The notes beneath the pieces were generated by a model that was not told the origin of the DNA, ran no database searches, and saw only the letters and a list, made by a program, of their open reading frames with translations. From an uncultured Porphyromonadaceae bacterium (GTDB lineage: Bacteria; Bacteroidota; Bacteroidia; Bacteroidales; Muribaculaceae): a DNA stretch of 8,950 nucleotides. Below, piece by piece: positions 1 through 7,457 of the stretch (positions are counted from its first letter, which is position 1; each line of letters starts with the position of its first letter). Both the position numbers and the translations under genes were made by a program. The DNA is taken from contig CAMWQY010000095.1 in the NCBI GenBank assembly GCA_947176355.1, forward strand, positions 1-8,950, in the 5' to 3' direction.

Positions 1-2078
1 CCGAGAAGGAACTTGTATGCGATAACTGCGGCACTCATTTCTATGGTCCCGGTGCCGAGGAACTGGCGTTCAACAGCACAGGAGCCTGCGAGAAGTGCGG
101 TGGTACGGGTGTCGTCATGACGGTAGACCGTTCCACTCTTGTGCCCGACGAGTCGCTGAGCATTGACGATGGAGCTGTGGCTCCATGGAATAGCCTTATG
201 TGGTCGCTGATGACCGATGTCTGCCGGGCAATGGGGGTGCGTACCGACGTTCCATTCAATCAGCTTACGGATGCAGAGCGGGACATCGTCTTCAATGGTC
301 CTGCGGTCAAGAAGACGATACTGTATAAGGCAAAGAAGAGCGAGACTGCCGGGGAACTTGACTTCACCTACTACAATGCGGTCTATACCGTAGAGAACGC
401 TCTGGCGAAAGTCACCGATGAGAAGGGAATGAAGCGAGTCGAAAAGTTTCTGAAAAGCGATGTATGTCCCTGTTGTCACGGCACCCGACTGTCGGAGGCG
501 GCACGCGCTCCGCGCATCGCCGGCATTGGTCTTGATGAGGCGACTGCAAAAACACTCTCTGATGCCCTAGAATGGGTCAAGGGTGTCCCTGACACGCTTC
601 CTGATGAGATGAGGCAGATGGCTGTAAACATAGGAGAATCGTTCCTGTTGACTGCAAGGAGGCTCGTTGATCTTGGGTTGGGTTATCTGAGCCTTGACCG
701 TGCATCGTCAACACTCTCTACCGGTGAACGGCAGCGAATGCAGCTCGCAAGAGTAGTGCGCAATCGAACTACCGGAATTCTGTATGTACTTGACGAACCC
801 TCCATAGGCCTTCATCCGGCTAATATCAACGGATTGAAGGCTGTGATGCATGATCTGATTGCCGACGGGAATTCAATAGTGCTTGTGGATCATGATACTC
901 AGATACTGCGCGATGCCGACTGGATGGTAGAGCTTGGTCCGGGAGCCGGCGCCAACGGCGGCTGGATAATCGCAGAGGGTACAATACCGCAAATCGAGCA
1001 TAATCCGGATTCCAGAATCGGACCTTTCCTCGCCGGGGATGCTGAGCTCAGGATCAGGCCGGAGATTCCTCACGATATGATCTTCGCTGAAGGGAGAATC
1101 CGGATGTCTACCAAAGGGATTCATACGGTGAGGCCTCTTGATGTTGACATTCCGAAAGGACGCCTTACAGTAGTGACCGGTGTTTCCGGTTCCGGAAAAA
1201 CAACCATGGTTCTTGAAAGTCTTGTGCCGGGACTTCAGGCTTCTATTGAGGGAAAGGAATTGCCGGAGCATGTAATATCTGTAGATGCTCCGGGTATCAA
1301 ACACGTGAAACTTATCGACTCTACTCCCATAGGAGCCAACGTAAGGTCGACTGTAGCGACATACGCCAACATCCACGACGAGTTGCGTAAGATCTTCGGA
1401 CGCTCAAAGGATGCGAAGGCGTTGGAACTGAAGGCGGGTGATTTCTCCTATAATACGGGTAGTCTTCGATGCCCTGTGTGCGACGGCACAGGTACGGTCA
1501 GCCTTGACGTGCAGTTCCTGCCTGATGTGGATATACCGTGTCCGGAGTGCAAGGGCTCACGCTACAGCAAAAGGGCATGGTCGGTGAGGATTCCGGGTGC
1601 CTCCGGTCATCCGGTTTCGCTGCCGGAACTGATGGATGATGATGTGGAGGTGGCCGCTGAGGAATGTTCCGCACACAAAAGCGTGGCATCGCGTCTGACC
1701 ACACTCAACAATCTCGGTCTCGGCTACCTTACACTCGGGGAAGCCACTCCGAGTCTCTCCGGAGGCGAGGCGCAGCGGCTGAAACTGGCTACCGAGATGG
1801 GACGTGAGCAGAGCGATACCCTGTTTGTTTTTGACGAGCCCACAATCGGACTTCATCCTCTCGATGTCATAAAGCTGATTGAGGTGTTCCAGCGGCTGAT
1901 AGAGCTCGGGGCCACCATACTGGTGATAGAACATGACCTCGACGTGATCCGTAATGCCGACTACATTATCGATATGGGACCCGGCGGCGGTCAGGACGGC
2001 GGAAGAATTGTGGCTGCCGGCACTCCCGGTGAGGTACGCGCGAACCCTGATAGCGTGACAGCCCGCTTTATAAAGTGA
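1..2078 (+). CDS. UvrA-family ABC ATPase (UvrA2/drug-resistance-type paralogue), 5' partial
   Basis: The reading frame is open from base 3, so the gene starts upstream; about 691 residues are visible. Numbered from the first visible codon, they show a first zinc module (C6, C9, C29, C32), a further CPCC pair near 155-158, and the end of ATPase half I (signature LSTGE at 238-242, Walker B LDEP at 263-266, switch His 297). ATPase half II follows: Walker A GVSGSGKT at 393-400, zinc module C490/C493/C513/C516, signature LSGGE at 585-589, FDEP at 610-613 and His 644. This order is diagnostic of UvrA, the damage-sensing ATPase of nucleotide excision repair. The LSTGERQR signature and the short stretch between zinc module and signature remind me of UvrA2-type paralogues, which lack the UvrB-binding domain and are linked to drug tolerance. 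That domain would lie upstream of the window, so the class is inferred. GC content is visibly higher than in the genes further right. The gene converges on the nitroreductase across 40 bases with no clear hairpin. Confidence 0.93.
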   Translation, partial: EKELVCDNCGTHFYGPGAEELAFNSTGACEKCGGTGVVMTVDRSTLVPDESLSIDDGAVAPWNSLMWSLMTDVCRAMGVRTDVPFNQLTDAERDIVFNGPAVKKTILYKAKKSETAGELDFTYYNAVYTVENALAKVTDEKGMKRVEKFLKSDVCPCCHGTRLSEAARAPRIAGIGLDEATAKTLSDALEWVKGVPDTLPDEMRQMAVNIGESFLLTARRLVDLGLGYLSLDRASSTLSTGERQRMQLARVVRNRTTGILYVLDEPSIGLHPANINGLKAVMHDLIADGNSIVLVDHDTQILRDADWMVELGPGAGANGGWIIAEGTIPQIEHNPDSRIGPFLAGDAELRIRPEIPHDMIFAEGRIRMSTKGIHTVRPLDVDIPKGRLTVVTGVSGSGKTTMVLESLVPGLQASIEGKELPEHVISVDAPGIKHVKLIDSTPIGANVRSTVATYANIHDELRKIFGRSKDAKALELKAGDFSYNTGSLRCPVCDGTGTVSLDVQFLPDVDIPCPECKGSRYSKRAWSVRIPGASGHPVSLPELMDDDVEVAAEECSAHKSVASRLTTLNNLGLGYLTLGEATPSLSGGEAQRLKLATEMGREQSDTLFVFDEPTIGLHPLDVIKLIEVFQRLIELGATILVIEHDLDVIRNADYIIDMGPGGGQDGGRIVAAGTPGEVRANPDSVTARFIK

Positions 2079-2118
2079 ACACACTCCACCCCTTAACCCT
2101 ATAACCCACCGCTTTAGT

Positions 2119-2817
2119 TTACGAAAGTGGAATAATTGGCGAATCCTGCCAATGGAAGTTCTGGCGTCCGGCTCCGATCTCGAAGTTATACATCGCTATG
2201 CCGAGGTCGATCTTGGTGTAGCCGGCAAGCGACGTTCCCTTGGTCGGCTTTACCTTATCCGTGGGAATGTATTCAAAATAGAATTTCTGCTGGTTGATGG
2301 CGGTTGGAGCCAACAGGGCAGCCTCTACCCCATTCTTAAACCATTCCGGAGAGTCAGCAGTAACATTGCTTACCTGGTCAGGTCGCTTGATTTTATGAGT
2401 GCGATAGCCGTCTGCTTCGCCGTAGCCTATGGCAACGCATAGCACTACCTTTTCATCGCTGCCGACTTCAAAGGCTCCATCTATCTTTTTGTATGTCAAC
2501 CCGACAAAGCATGTGTTAAGGCCTATACTCTGTGCAAAAAGCACCAGTTTCTCTCCATAATATCCTGCCCTATATTCCAATGATTCGGATTTCTTTCCGA
2601 CTATCATTATATAGTTTGACACATTGGAGAATGAGCCATACGAAAGAAAGCCTTTGAAAGCTTTCCGTTCGTTGAGCACCAACTGCATATTCAGGTCTCC
2701 TTCTTTATTCAGTTTGGCAATCTCCTCCTGAAGGGCTTTGACAGCACTTTCCTCAATAGGACGATCCAGATATTTTCTTACAGAATGTCTGCTCTGCAAT
2801 GCTTCAAGTTCTGACAT
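2119..2817 (-). CDS. Nitroreductase family protein (TM1586-type, FMN-dependent)
   Basis: The 232-residue protein begins with the nitroreductase entry motif SRHSVRKY (residues 9-16), whose Arg and Ser residues contact the FMN phosphate in this fold. The central segment around GYYGEKLVLFAQSIGLNTCF (86-104) and the later LLAPTAINQQ (168-177) match what I know of the TM1586 nitroreductase branch. In that branch two half-domains make one FMN site. The expected activity is NAD(P)H-dependent two-electron reduction of nitro compounds, quinones or similar acceptors in the cytoplasm; the true substrate cannot be read from sequence. No signal peptide or membrane segment is visible. The ATG at 2817 is the natural start because the motif lies only nine residues in. 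Upstream bases are A/T-rich, with no strong Shine-Dalgarno, as is usual in Bacteroidota. The alkyltransferase gene ends 70 bases upstream on the same strand, so co-transcription is possible. Confidence 0.88.
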   Translation of the reverse strand: MSELEALQSRHSVRKYLDRPIEESAVKALQEEIAKLNKEGDLNMQLVLNERKAFKGFLSYGSFSNVSNYIMIVGKKSESLEYRAGYYGEKLVLFAQSIGLNTCFVGLTYKKIDGAFEVGSDEKVVLCVAIGYGEADGYRTHKIKRPDQVSNVTADSPEWFKNGVEAALLAPTAINQQKFYFEYIPTDKVKPTKGTSLAGYTKIDLGIAMYNFEIGAGRQNFHWQDSPIIPLS

Positions 2818-2887
2818 ATTATACTTTCTTTATATATAGCGATTTAATAATGTTAGAACAATTGATCCTGTGCATTTGTTTGGCGAT

Positions 2888-3399
2888 TTAAGCGTCATTC
2901 TCTGATTCAAGGTCAATAAGGAATTTTTTTGCAGCGAGACCTCCGGCATATCCAGTCAATTGATGGCGGCTACCGATCACTCGATGGCATGGCACGATTA
3001 TTGAGATTGGGTTAGCGGCATTTGCGGATGCGACTGCACGGATAGCCTTGGGATTGCCGATACGATTGGCAAGCTCTGAATAAGAGATGGTTTGTCCGTA
3101 TGGTATGTTCATCAGTTCAGACCATACTTGGCGTTGAAAATCGGTTCCGCTAAATACCACCGGTATGGTGAATTCTTTTCGCTTTCCTTCGAAATACTCG
3201 TCAAGTTGCAAGATGGTTTATTAATGATGTCGGATATGCCCTCCTCATATTCGGCACCGAGAAGTCGGCAAATGCGTCGGTCGATTGTCTTTCGTCGATT
3301 TTCTATAATCCAATCACATATACATATTTTGTCGCCGTATGAGCCGATTATCATGTCGCCAATAGGAGACTTGTAGCATGTCGTTTTTATTTTTTCCAT
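2888..3399 (-). pseudogene. ogt: Methylated-DNA-[protein]-cysteine S-methyltransferase, frameshifted
   Basis: Two overlapping minus-strand frames together make one alkyltransferase. The first starts at the ATG at 3399 and gives the N-terminal domain (YKSPIGDMIIGS, then LLGAEYEEGISDIINK). The second covers 3211 down to 2888 and gives the complete catalytic domain, with GTDFQRQVW, IPYGQTISYSELA, the active-site PCHRVIG and LTGYAGGLAAKKFL. The frames differ by one base. Adding a single A to the AAA run at 3217-3219 would restore Asn-Lys-Thr-Ile-Leu-Gln-Leu and a protein of about 170 residues, normal for Ogt/MGMT. The enzyme transfers O6-alkyl groups from guanine to its own Cys (the C of PCHR) in a suicidal repair reaction. 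No second lesion is seen and the catalytic part is pristine, so this is either a recent mutation or a sequencing error. Translation from the TTG at 3211 would give only a 107-residue catalytic piece. Confidence 0.85.
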
Positions 3400-3492
3400 T
3401 GTATAATAACGGAACTTCGATCAAAAAATTATACCAAGGTTCCCTGTGCCAGAACTGAATACACTATAGAAAGAAAGTGATTGTGAATTGTC

Positions 3493-3523
3493 ATTGAAAT
3501 TTGAAAGTTTTATATTAATTTTG
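3493..3523 (+). promoter_or_regulatory. Bacteroidales-type promoter for the CotH gene
   Basis: A -7 box TAATTTTG (3516-3523) fits the Bacteroides consensus TAnnTTTG exactly. A -33-like ATTG (3493-3496, one base off TTTG) sits 19 bases upstream, within the usual 19-21 spacing. Initiation would fall near 3530, leaving a leader of about 17 bases before the ATG at 3547, which is preceded by a weak AGGA. Confidence 0.6.
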
Positions 3524-3546
3524 CAGATATTTATTCAATCAGGATT

Positions 3547-5307
3547 ATGAAGACCATCATATCAGCAATATTTATCAGTATATGTGTCGCTTTCCATTCT
3601 TTTGGAGCCACACAGGCTATCTATTTTGTCGGAGGATTCAACAACTGGGACATATCGCATCCCGAAATCGCTATCGCAGATGCCGACGGCATTTTTGAAA
3701 CAGAGATTGATTTTTCAAACAATCGGGAATTCAAGTTATCGACCGCGAATCCGGAAGGATCTTGGAATCGTTTTGATGAGGGAACACTGTATACTAATTC
3801 TATAATTAAAGAGAACGAATGGATTCCTATTCAGGAATATCAGAAATCACCCAATGTAGTGTCTCCGGCGAAAAGATCATATTCTGTCAAGGTAGATATT
3901 TCCAATATGCGGATGATGTTTTCCACCAATAGATCCGACCATGATCCATGGTCAGGTACACTGCCCGTCATGTTTATCACTACAGAATCGGGCAAACCCA
4001 TTAACTCCAAGGAAGAATACCTGCAGGCAAGTTATTATCTTGACCCAATGGGTGTGGAAGGTATTGAACCTGTAGGAAATGCCGATGATCAAGCCTTGAT
4101 GCAGATTCGAGGGCGAGGAAACTACACTTGGTGGGGCTTTGAAAAGAAACCATACCGCATCAAGCTCGACAAAAAAACGGAGTTGATGGGAATGAAAAAG
4201 AGCAAGCACTTCGCCCTGTTGGCACATGCTGACGATTCCGCGGGAGGACTACGCAATTCACTCGGATTTTCAGCATCTGAAGCCCTTGGAATGCCTTGGA
4301 CACCCGCCACCGCCCCACTTGAAGTAGTATTGAATGGAGACTATATCGGGCTCTATTGGCTCACAGAAACTGTCAGAGTGGATAAAGACCGCGTGAATGT
4401 GACGGAGCAGGCAGACGGGGCAACTGAGGATGTAGACGGAGGATGGCTTGTAGAAATCGACAACTACGATTCAGACCCTCATGTCAGTATCAAAGACTCT
4501 TCCGGGCATCCGATATGGTTCACCTATAAATCGCCGGAAGTCCTGTCGCCGGAGCAACATTCATATCTCCAGGAATCGATGGAGTCGATCCAAAATGCGC
4601 TGGCATCCGGAAATGAAAATGAAGCAGCAAGACTTGTAGATTTTGATATTCTCGCACGTTATTTTATCGTCAATCAATTGATGCTTGATATGGAATCATT
4701 CCATGGGTCGTGCTATCTTTACCGACAGAGAGGTGCGACTGAGAAATGGAAATTTGGACCTGTCTGGGACTTTGGGAATGCATTTGCATCAGGCAGGGCT
4801 GATAAACCACGGTTTATTTTCGACCATCCTGATTTTTCACAGGTATGGATAGGAGAATTCTATTCAATGCCTGAATTTGTAGGCGCGGTCAGGCGAGTGT
4901 GGCAAACATTTCTTGCAGAAGGTCCGGAAGTGCTCAAGGCCCATCTTGAAAATGATGCAGGGGATATTGCCTCTGCCGCAATCTGCGATGGAAGAAGATG
5001 GCCTGCTTATTCCCATGCGAATATAGCCGGGGAAGCAAGCCGTCTGGAGTCATGGCTGGAGGGATCTATCGATTGGCTCAAGACTATGTGGGGAGATTAT
5101 GCTGACGTTGATGGAGCAAAAACTGATGATTTATCCGTCAACACTAATGGACAAGACCTTATAATCTACAGTGGGACCAACAGGATGATTACCCTGACGA
5201 GCCTTGACGGCACCACACGAATCTTGACATTGCATCCGGGCATCAATAGCATCCCGCTATCACCGGGTATTTATTTCTTTGCCAATCATAAGATCCTCAT
5301 TCATTGA
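3547..5307 (+). CDS. Secreted CotH-kinase-like protein with N-terminal glycan-binding-like domain and sorting-type C-terminus
   Basis: This 586-residue protein starts with a signal peptide (residues 1-20, cut near SFGA). Residues about 24-85 (YFVGGFNNWD and following) resemble the SusE/SusF or CBM48-like beta domains of Bacteroidota. Residues about 138-415 form the CotH-type region: IRGRGNYTWWG at 187-197, KKPYRIKLDKK at 200-210, LRNSLGF at 235-241, LNGDYIGLYWLTE at 262-274, then D381 and the WDFG motif at 407-410. In characterised spore-coat CotH, an atypical protein kinase, aspartates of this kind serve catalysis and metal binding; D381 and D408 are my candidates. The last ~50 residues, ending in PGIYFFANHKILIH, look like a degenerate type IX secretion sorting domain. 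The protein is probably exported to the surface or medium. Its substrate is unknown: phosphorylation of a protein and a purely structural or glycan role are both possible. It is transcribed alone from its own promoter. Confidence 0.85.
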   Translation: MKTIISAIFISICVAFHSFGATQAIYFVGGFNNWDISHPEIAIADADGIFETEIDFSNNREFKLSTANPEGSWNRFDEGTLYTNSIIKENEWIPIQEYQKSPNVVSPAKRSYSVKVDISNMRMMFSTNRSDHDPWSGTLPVMFITTESGKPINSKEEYLQASYYLDPMGVEGIEPVGNADDQALMQIRGRGNYTWWGFEKKPYRIKLDKKTELMGMKKSKHFALLAHADDSAGGLRNSLGFSASEALGMPWTPATAPLEVVLNGDYIGLYWLTETVRVDKDRVNVTEQADGATEDVDGGWLVEIDNYDSDPHVSIKDSSGHPIWFTYKSPEVLSPEQHSYLQESMESIQNALASGNENEAARLVDFDILARYFIVNQLMLDMESFHGSCYLYRQRGATEKWKFGPVWDFGNAFASGRADKPRFIFDHPDFSQVWIGEFYSMPEFVGAVRRVWQTFLAEGPEVLKAHLENDAGDIASAAICDGRRWPAYSHANIAGEASRLESWLEGSIDWLKTMWGDYADVDGAKTDDLSVNTNGQDLIIYSGTNRMITLTSLDGTTRILTLHPGINSIPLSPGIYFFANHKILIH

Positions 5308-5420
5308 CTCCGAAAGCTGATTCCATAAAAATCAGTAATAATGGTTACAATTTCAGAATTTGTGGTATGTGATTTTGTCCTTACCAGACGTTATTTCTAT
5401 GTACATACCAACCTATATTT

Positions 5421-6263
5421 ATGAAGAAATATATACTATCAACTCTAATAATCAGTTGTTCTATTATGGCAAATGCACAAAATCCCACAAAATTGACAGC
5501 CACTGAGGTCAATCCCAACCAGACAGCAGGGCGAGCACAACTCGGAGAGTTCGCTCCGAAATTCGCAGAATTAAATGATGATGTCCTTTTTGGGGAAGTC
5601 TGGAGTCGTACAGATAAACTATCTAAGAGAGATAGGAGCATAGTGACCGTGACTGCTCTTGTGGCAAGCGGCATAATCGACTCTTCCCTTAGCTACCACC
5701 TCCAGGAGGCTAAGAAAAATGGGGTGACAAAGACTGAAATTTGCGAAGTGCTTACACAAGTAGCCTTCTATGCCGGCTGGCCCAAGGCATGGGGTGCATT
5801 CCGCCAAGCTGTAGAAGTATGGAAAGATAGCAATGATGCTACAGATGCAAGACAAAAATTCGAACAAGAATCCATTTTCCCCATCGGCGAACCTAACTCA
5901 GCATACGCACAATATTTCATCGGCAACAGCTATCTCGCACCTCTTTCGGCTGATCAGGTGAATTTCTCAAATGTCACTTTCGAACCCGGTTGCCGCAACA
6001 ATTGGCATATTCATCGAGCTACGGAAGGTGGCGGACAGTTGCTGGTTGGAGTTGCAGGACGCGGATGGTATCAGGAAGAAGGGAAACCTGCCGTAGAAAT
6101 ACTTCCCGGCACTGTAATCCACATACCAGCCAACGTAAAGCATTGGCATGGAGCGGCTGCCGACAGCTGGTTTTCTCACCTCGCTTTCAGTGTCCCGGGA
6201 GAAAACACCTCCAATGAATGGCTCGAACCGGTCTCGGATGAAGAATACAATAAACTCAAATGA
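5421..6263 (+). CDS. Exported carboxymuconolactone decarboxylase-cupin fusion protein
   Basis: The 280-residue protein has a signal peptide (MKKYILSTLI..., cut after ANA at about 19), so it probably acts in the periplasm. Residues about 35-135 are an alpha-helical carboxymuconolactone decarboxylase-like domain (FGEVWSR, KRDRSIVTVTALVASG, SYHLQEAKKNGVTKTEI, FYAGWPKAWGAF). The AhpD-type CxxC pair is absent, so peroxidase activity of that kind is unlikely. Residues about 180-260 form a single cupin barrel. H196, H198, Q206 and one of H241/H243 (KHWHG) look like a His-His-Gln-His metal site, an arrangement also known in manganese cupins such as bacterial hydroxynitrile lyases. Two-domain proteins of this type are usually annotated as a CMD family protein with a cupin domain, and their physiological reaction is not established. 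The gene begins 113 bases after the CotH gene and is followed by a strong terminator. I see no convincing promoter just upstream, so read-through from the CotH gene is possible. Confidence 0.88.
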   Translation: MKKYILSTLIISCSIMANAQNPTKLTATEVNPNQTAGRAQLGEFAPKFAELNDDVLFGEVWSRTDKLSKRDRSIVTVTALVASGIIDSSLSYHLQEAKKNGVTKTEICEVLTQVAFYAGWPKAWGAFRQAVEVWKDSNDATDARQKFEQESIFPIGEPNSAYAQYFIGNSYLAPLSADQVNFSNVTFEPGCRNNWHIHRATEGGGQLLVGVAGRGWYQEEGKPAVEILPGTVIHIPANVKHWHGAAADSWFSHLAFSVPGENTSNEWLEPVSDEEYNKLK

Positions 6264-6294
6264 TTATAATTAAGCGCAAATTAGTGAAGAAAAG

Positions 6295-6323
6295 GCACTG
6301 AGTAGTGATACTCGGTGCTTTTT
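6295..6323 (+). terminator. Intrinsic terminator after the CMD-cupin gene
   Basis: A 10-base stem (GCACTGAGTA at 6295-6304 with TACTCGGTGC at 6309-6318, one G-U pair) closes a GTGA loop and is followed by five T residues. It lies 31 bases past the stop codon. Confidence 0.85.
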
Positions 6324-6404
6324 ATATAATTTCTGATATCGGCAGTAGATGAATCAGAACCCTATATTGAGTGGCGGTTGTGAAAGAATCTGTCACGCAA
6401 AATT

Positions 6405-6436
6405 CTTGCTTGATATTTGGAGAATGAGTAATTTTG
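6405..6436 (+). promoter_or_regulatory. Bacteroidales-type promoter for the lipoprotein gene
   Basis: A perfect TAnnTTTG box (TAATTTTG, 6429-6436) lies 20 bases downstream of CTTG (6405-6408), one base off the -33 TTTG. Its core is identical to those of the CotH promoter and of the minus-strand promoter at 7687-7718. Transcription would begin near 6443, shortly before the ATG at 6462. Confidence 0.6.
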
Positions 6437-6461
6437 CACCGAATTTTTAATCTATACAAAA

Positions 6462-6914
6462 ATGAAAAAGATAAGAAACTACTTTGTCTTAATGATGGTA
6501 GCGCTTATGAGCGTAGCCTCCTTTACATCCTGCAACGGTGATGATGACGACGAACCAGATTCACCAGTAAGCAACAGCAAAATTGTCGGAACATGGAAAT
6601 GTGTTCACGAAAAATTCATTTGTAAGGAAAACGGCAAGATCGTAGAACAGTATGATGAACCTTATGAAGGCATTTTGATATGGGAATTCACTTCTAATGG
6701 GAAAATTATTGGGACAGATGCTTCGGATATAGACACTGCGGTGTATACACTATCCGGAGATAAATTGACAATAACCTATGAAGATGGTGTGGATGTCATG
6801 TATGTAAAAAAGCTTGACAGCAAGACTCTTGAGGTTGAAGCCACCTTTAAAGAAACTGATAATGGGTATACCCATGAAGATTATAGCTATGCGATCTTTG
6901 AAAGGCTCAAATAG
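6462..6914 (+). CDS. Probable surface lipoprotein with lipocalin-like domain
   Basis: The 150-residue protein has a lipoprotein signal peptide: KK at 2-3, a hydrophobic core at about 8-20, and the lipobox FTSC with lipidated Cys 24. The mature N-terminus is Cys-Asn-Gly followed by four Asp and a Glu. In Bacteroidota an acidic run directly after the Cys acts as an export signal that places lipoproteins on the outer face of the outer membrane, so surface display is likely. The remainder (KIVGTWKC at 40-47, IWEFTSNGKIIG at 73-84, YTLSGDKLTITYEDG at 95-109, IFERLK at the end) has the alternating beta-strand pattern and GTW entry motif of small lipocalin-like domains common in this phylum. No ligand or reaction can be inferred. 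It has its own promoter and a strong terminator, so it is probably monocistronic. Confidence 0.83.
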   Translation: MKKIRNYFVLMMVALMSVASFTSCNGDDDDEPDSPVSNSKIVGTWKCVHEKFICKENGKIVEQYDEPYEGILIWEFTSNGKIIGTDASDIDTAVYTLSGDKLTITYEDGVDVMYVKKLDSKTLEVEATFKETDNGYTHEDYSYAIFERLK

Positions 6915-6968
6915 GATACATATATCAATGATCTACATTTGACAGAACGGGAGGTAAAAATAAAGAAA

Positions 6969-7006
6969 AAATAGAGCTGATCCTTTTTTAAGGTTCAGCT
7001 CTATTT
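6969..7006. terminator. Long symmetrical hairpin terminator after the lipoprotein gene
   Basis: Arms AAATAGAGCTGA (6969-6980) and TCAGCTCTATTT (6995-7006) pair perfectly. After one T-T mismatch the stem continues as CCTT/AAGG around a TTTT loop, giving 16 pairs in all. The A-rich left flank and T-rich right flank let it work in both directions, separating the lipoprotein gene from the leftward genes beyond 7107. Confidence 0.85.
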
Positions 7007-7043
7007 AATTTAAGTTTCGTAATTATGAGAAAGTCTCACGCAG

Positions 7044-7130
7044 AGAGGCGGAGGGCTCGCTGAGCAGTTAAGTATTCAGTCTTTAGTATTCAGTCTTAAG
7101 AGGTCTTCACTCGGAAACAAAGAGGCGGAG
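7044..7130. repeat. Dispersed direct repeat AGAGGCGGAG
   Basis: AGAGGCGGAG occurs at 7044-7053 and again at 7121-7130, each followed within a few bases by CTCGCT. The right copy lies inside the 3' end of the HTH gene and encodes part of its tail. Confidence 0.6.
7071..7097. repeat. 14-base tandem duplication
   Basis: The unit AGTATTCAGTCTTT at 7071-7084 is repeated at 7085-7097, with the final T missing from the second copy. It lies between the bidirectional terminator and the end of the HTH gene, in sequence with no coding signal. Confidence 0.8.
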
Positions 7131-7418
7131 GCTCTCTCGCTTTGCTCGCGGATCGATAGAGGAAGATGATGAATCACAGAGATGTAAATTAGTGGAGAAG
7201 CAAGCGAAGAAGTCCTTGTGGAGGGCTATACTTAGTTTGTAGAGTAGATCGGTGTCGATGCTGGTGCGGGAGAATATGTCGTATATGTTGCGTCGGTCGC
7301 AGTGTATCTGGCGGCTGAGCCAGGTGACGGTACGCTCCTGACGGCGCAGTTCCTCCTCGATTATCTTTCCTATGTGTATTGATTCGAATTCGTTAGATTC
7401 GTGATTTTTCCTTGTCAT
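7107..7418 (-). CDS. Small XRE-like helix-turn-helix DNA-binding protein
   Basis: The 103-residue protein is mostly one helical DNA-binding domain. IHIGKIIEEELRRQERT (14-30) is the first helix, TVTWLSRQIHC (30-40) and DRRNIYDIFSR (41-51) are the helix-turn-helix pair, and SIDTDLLYKLSIALHKDFFACF (53-74) closes the bundle. I associate this sequence type with Bacteroidales regulators that carry little beyond this domain. The residues after about 78 (five consecutive Ser, then a basic Arg/Lys-containing end) look like an accidental extension encoded by the local repeat, not part of the fold. The gene lies downstream of a long structured leader and may be controlled by attenuation or by its own product binding the promoter dyad; both are inference. 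The ATG at 7418 is a plausible start, about 13 residues before the conserved domain. The target genes are unknown. Confidence 0.72.
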   Translation of the reverse strand: MTRKNHESNEFESIHIGKIIEEELRRQERTVTWLSRQIHCDRRNIYDIFSRTSIDTDLLYKLSIALHKDFFACFSTNLHLCDSSSSSIDPRAKRESLRLFVSE

Positions 7419-7457
7419 ATCAATTGCATCTTTTCGTGTCAGCCTACTACTACCCCA

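Noticed and set aside
873..1376. A 167-codon minus-strand frame inside the UvrA-like gene
   Set aside because: Antisense to the Walker A and Walker B regions of a clear gene, with no domain or start context.
1557..2084. A 175-codon minus-strand frame opposite the UvrA-like gene
   Set aside because: It lies entirely antisense to strongly conserved UvrA motifs and has no recognisable domain; such shadows are common in GC-richer coding DNA.
2818..2887. A consensus promoter for the nitroreductase gene
   Set aside because: On the minus strand an ATTG lies 20 bases before TATATATA, but that box lacks the TTTG part, so the match is too weak to call.
3092..3376. A 94-codon plus-strand frame across the ogt frameshift
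   Set aside because: The minus-strand frames carry the complete alkyltransferase signature, so this is an antisense shadow.
5308..5420. A terminator between the CotH and CMD-cupin genes
   Set aside because: The only hairpin (CTGATT/AATCAG near 5317-5335) is short and lacks a following T run.
7071..7097. CRISPR-like repetition
   Set aside because: Only two adjacent 14-base copies with no spacers, and no cas gene nearby.
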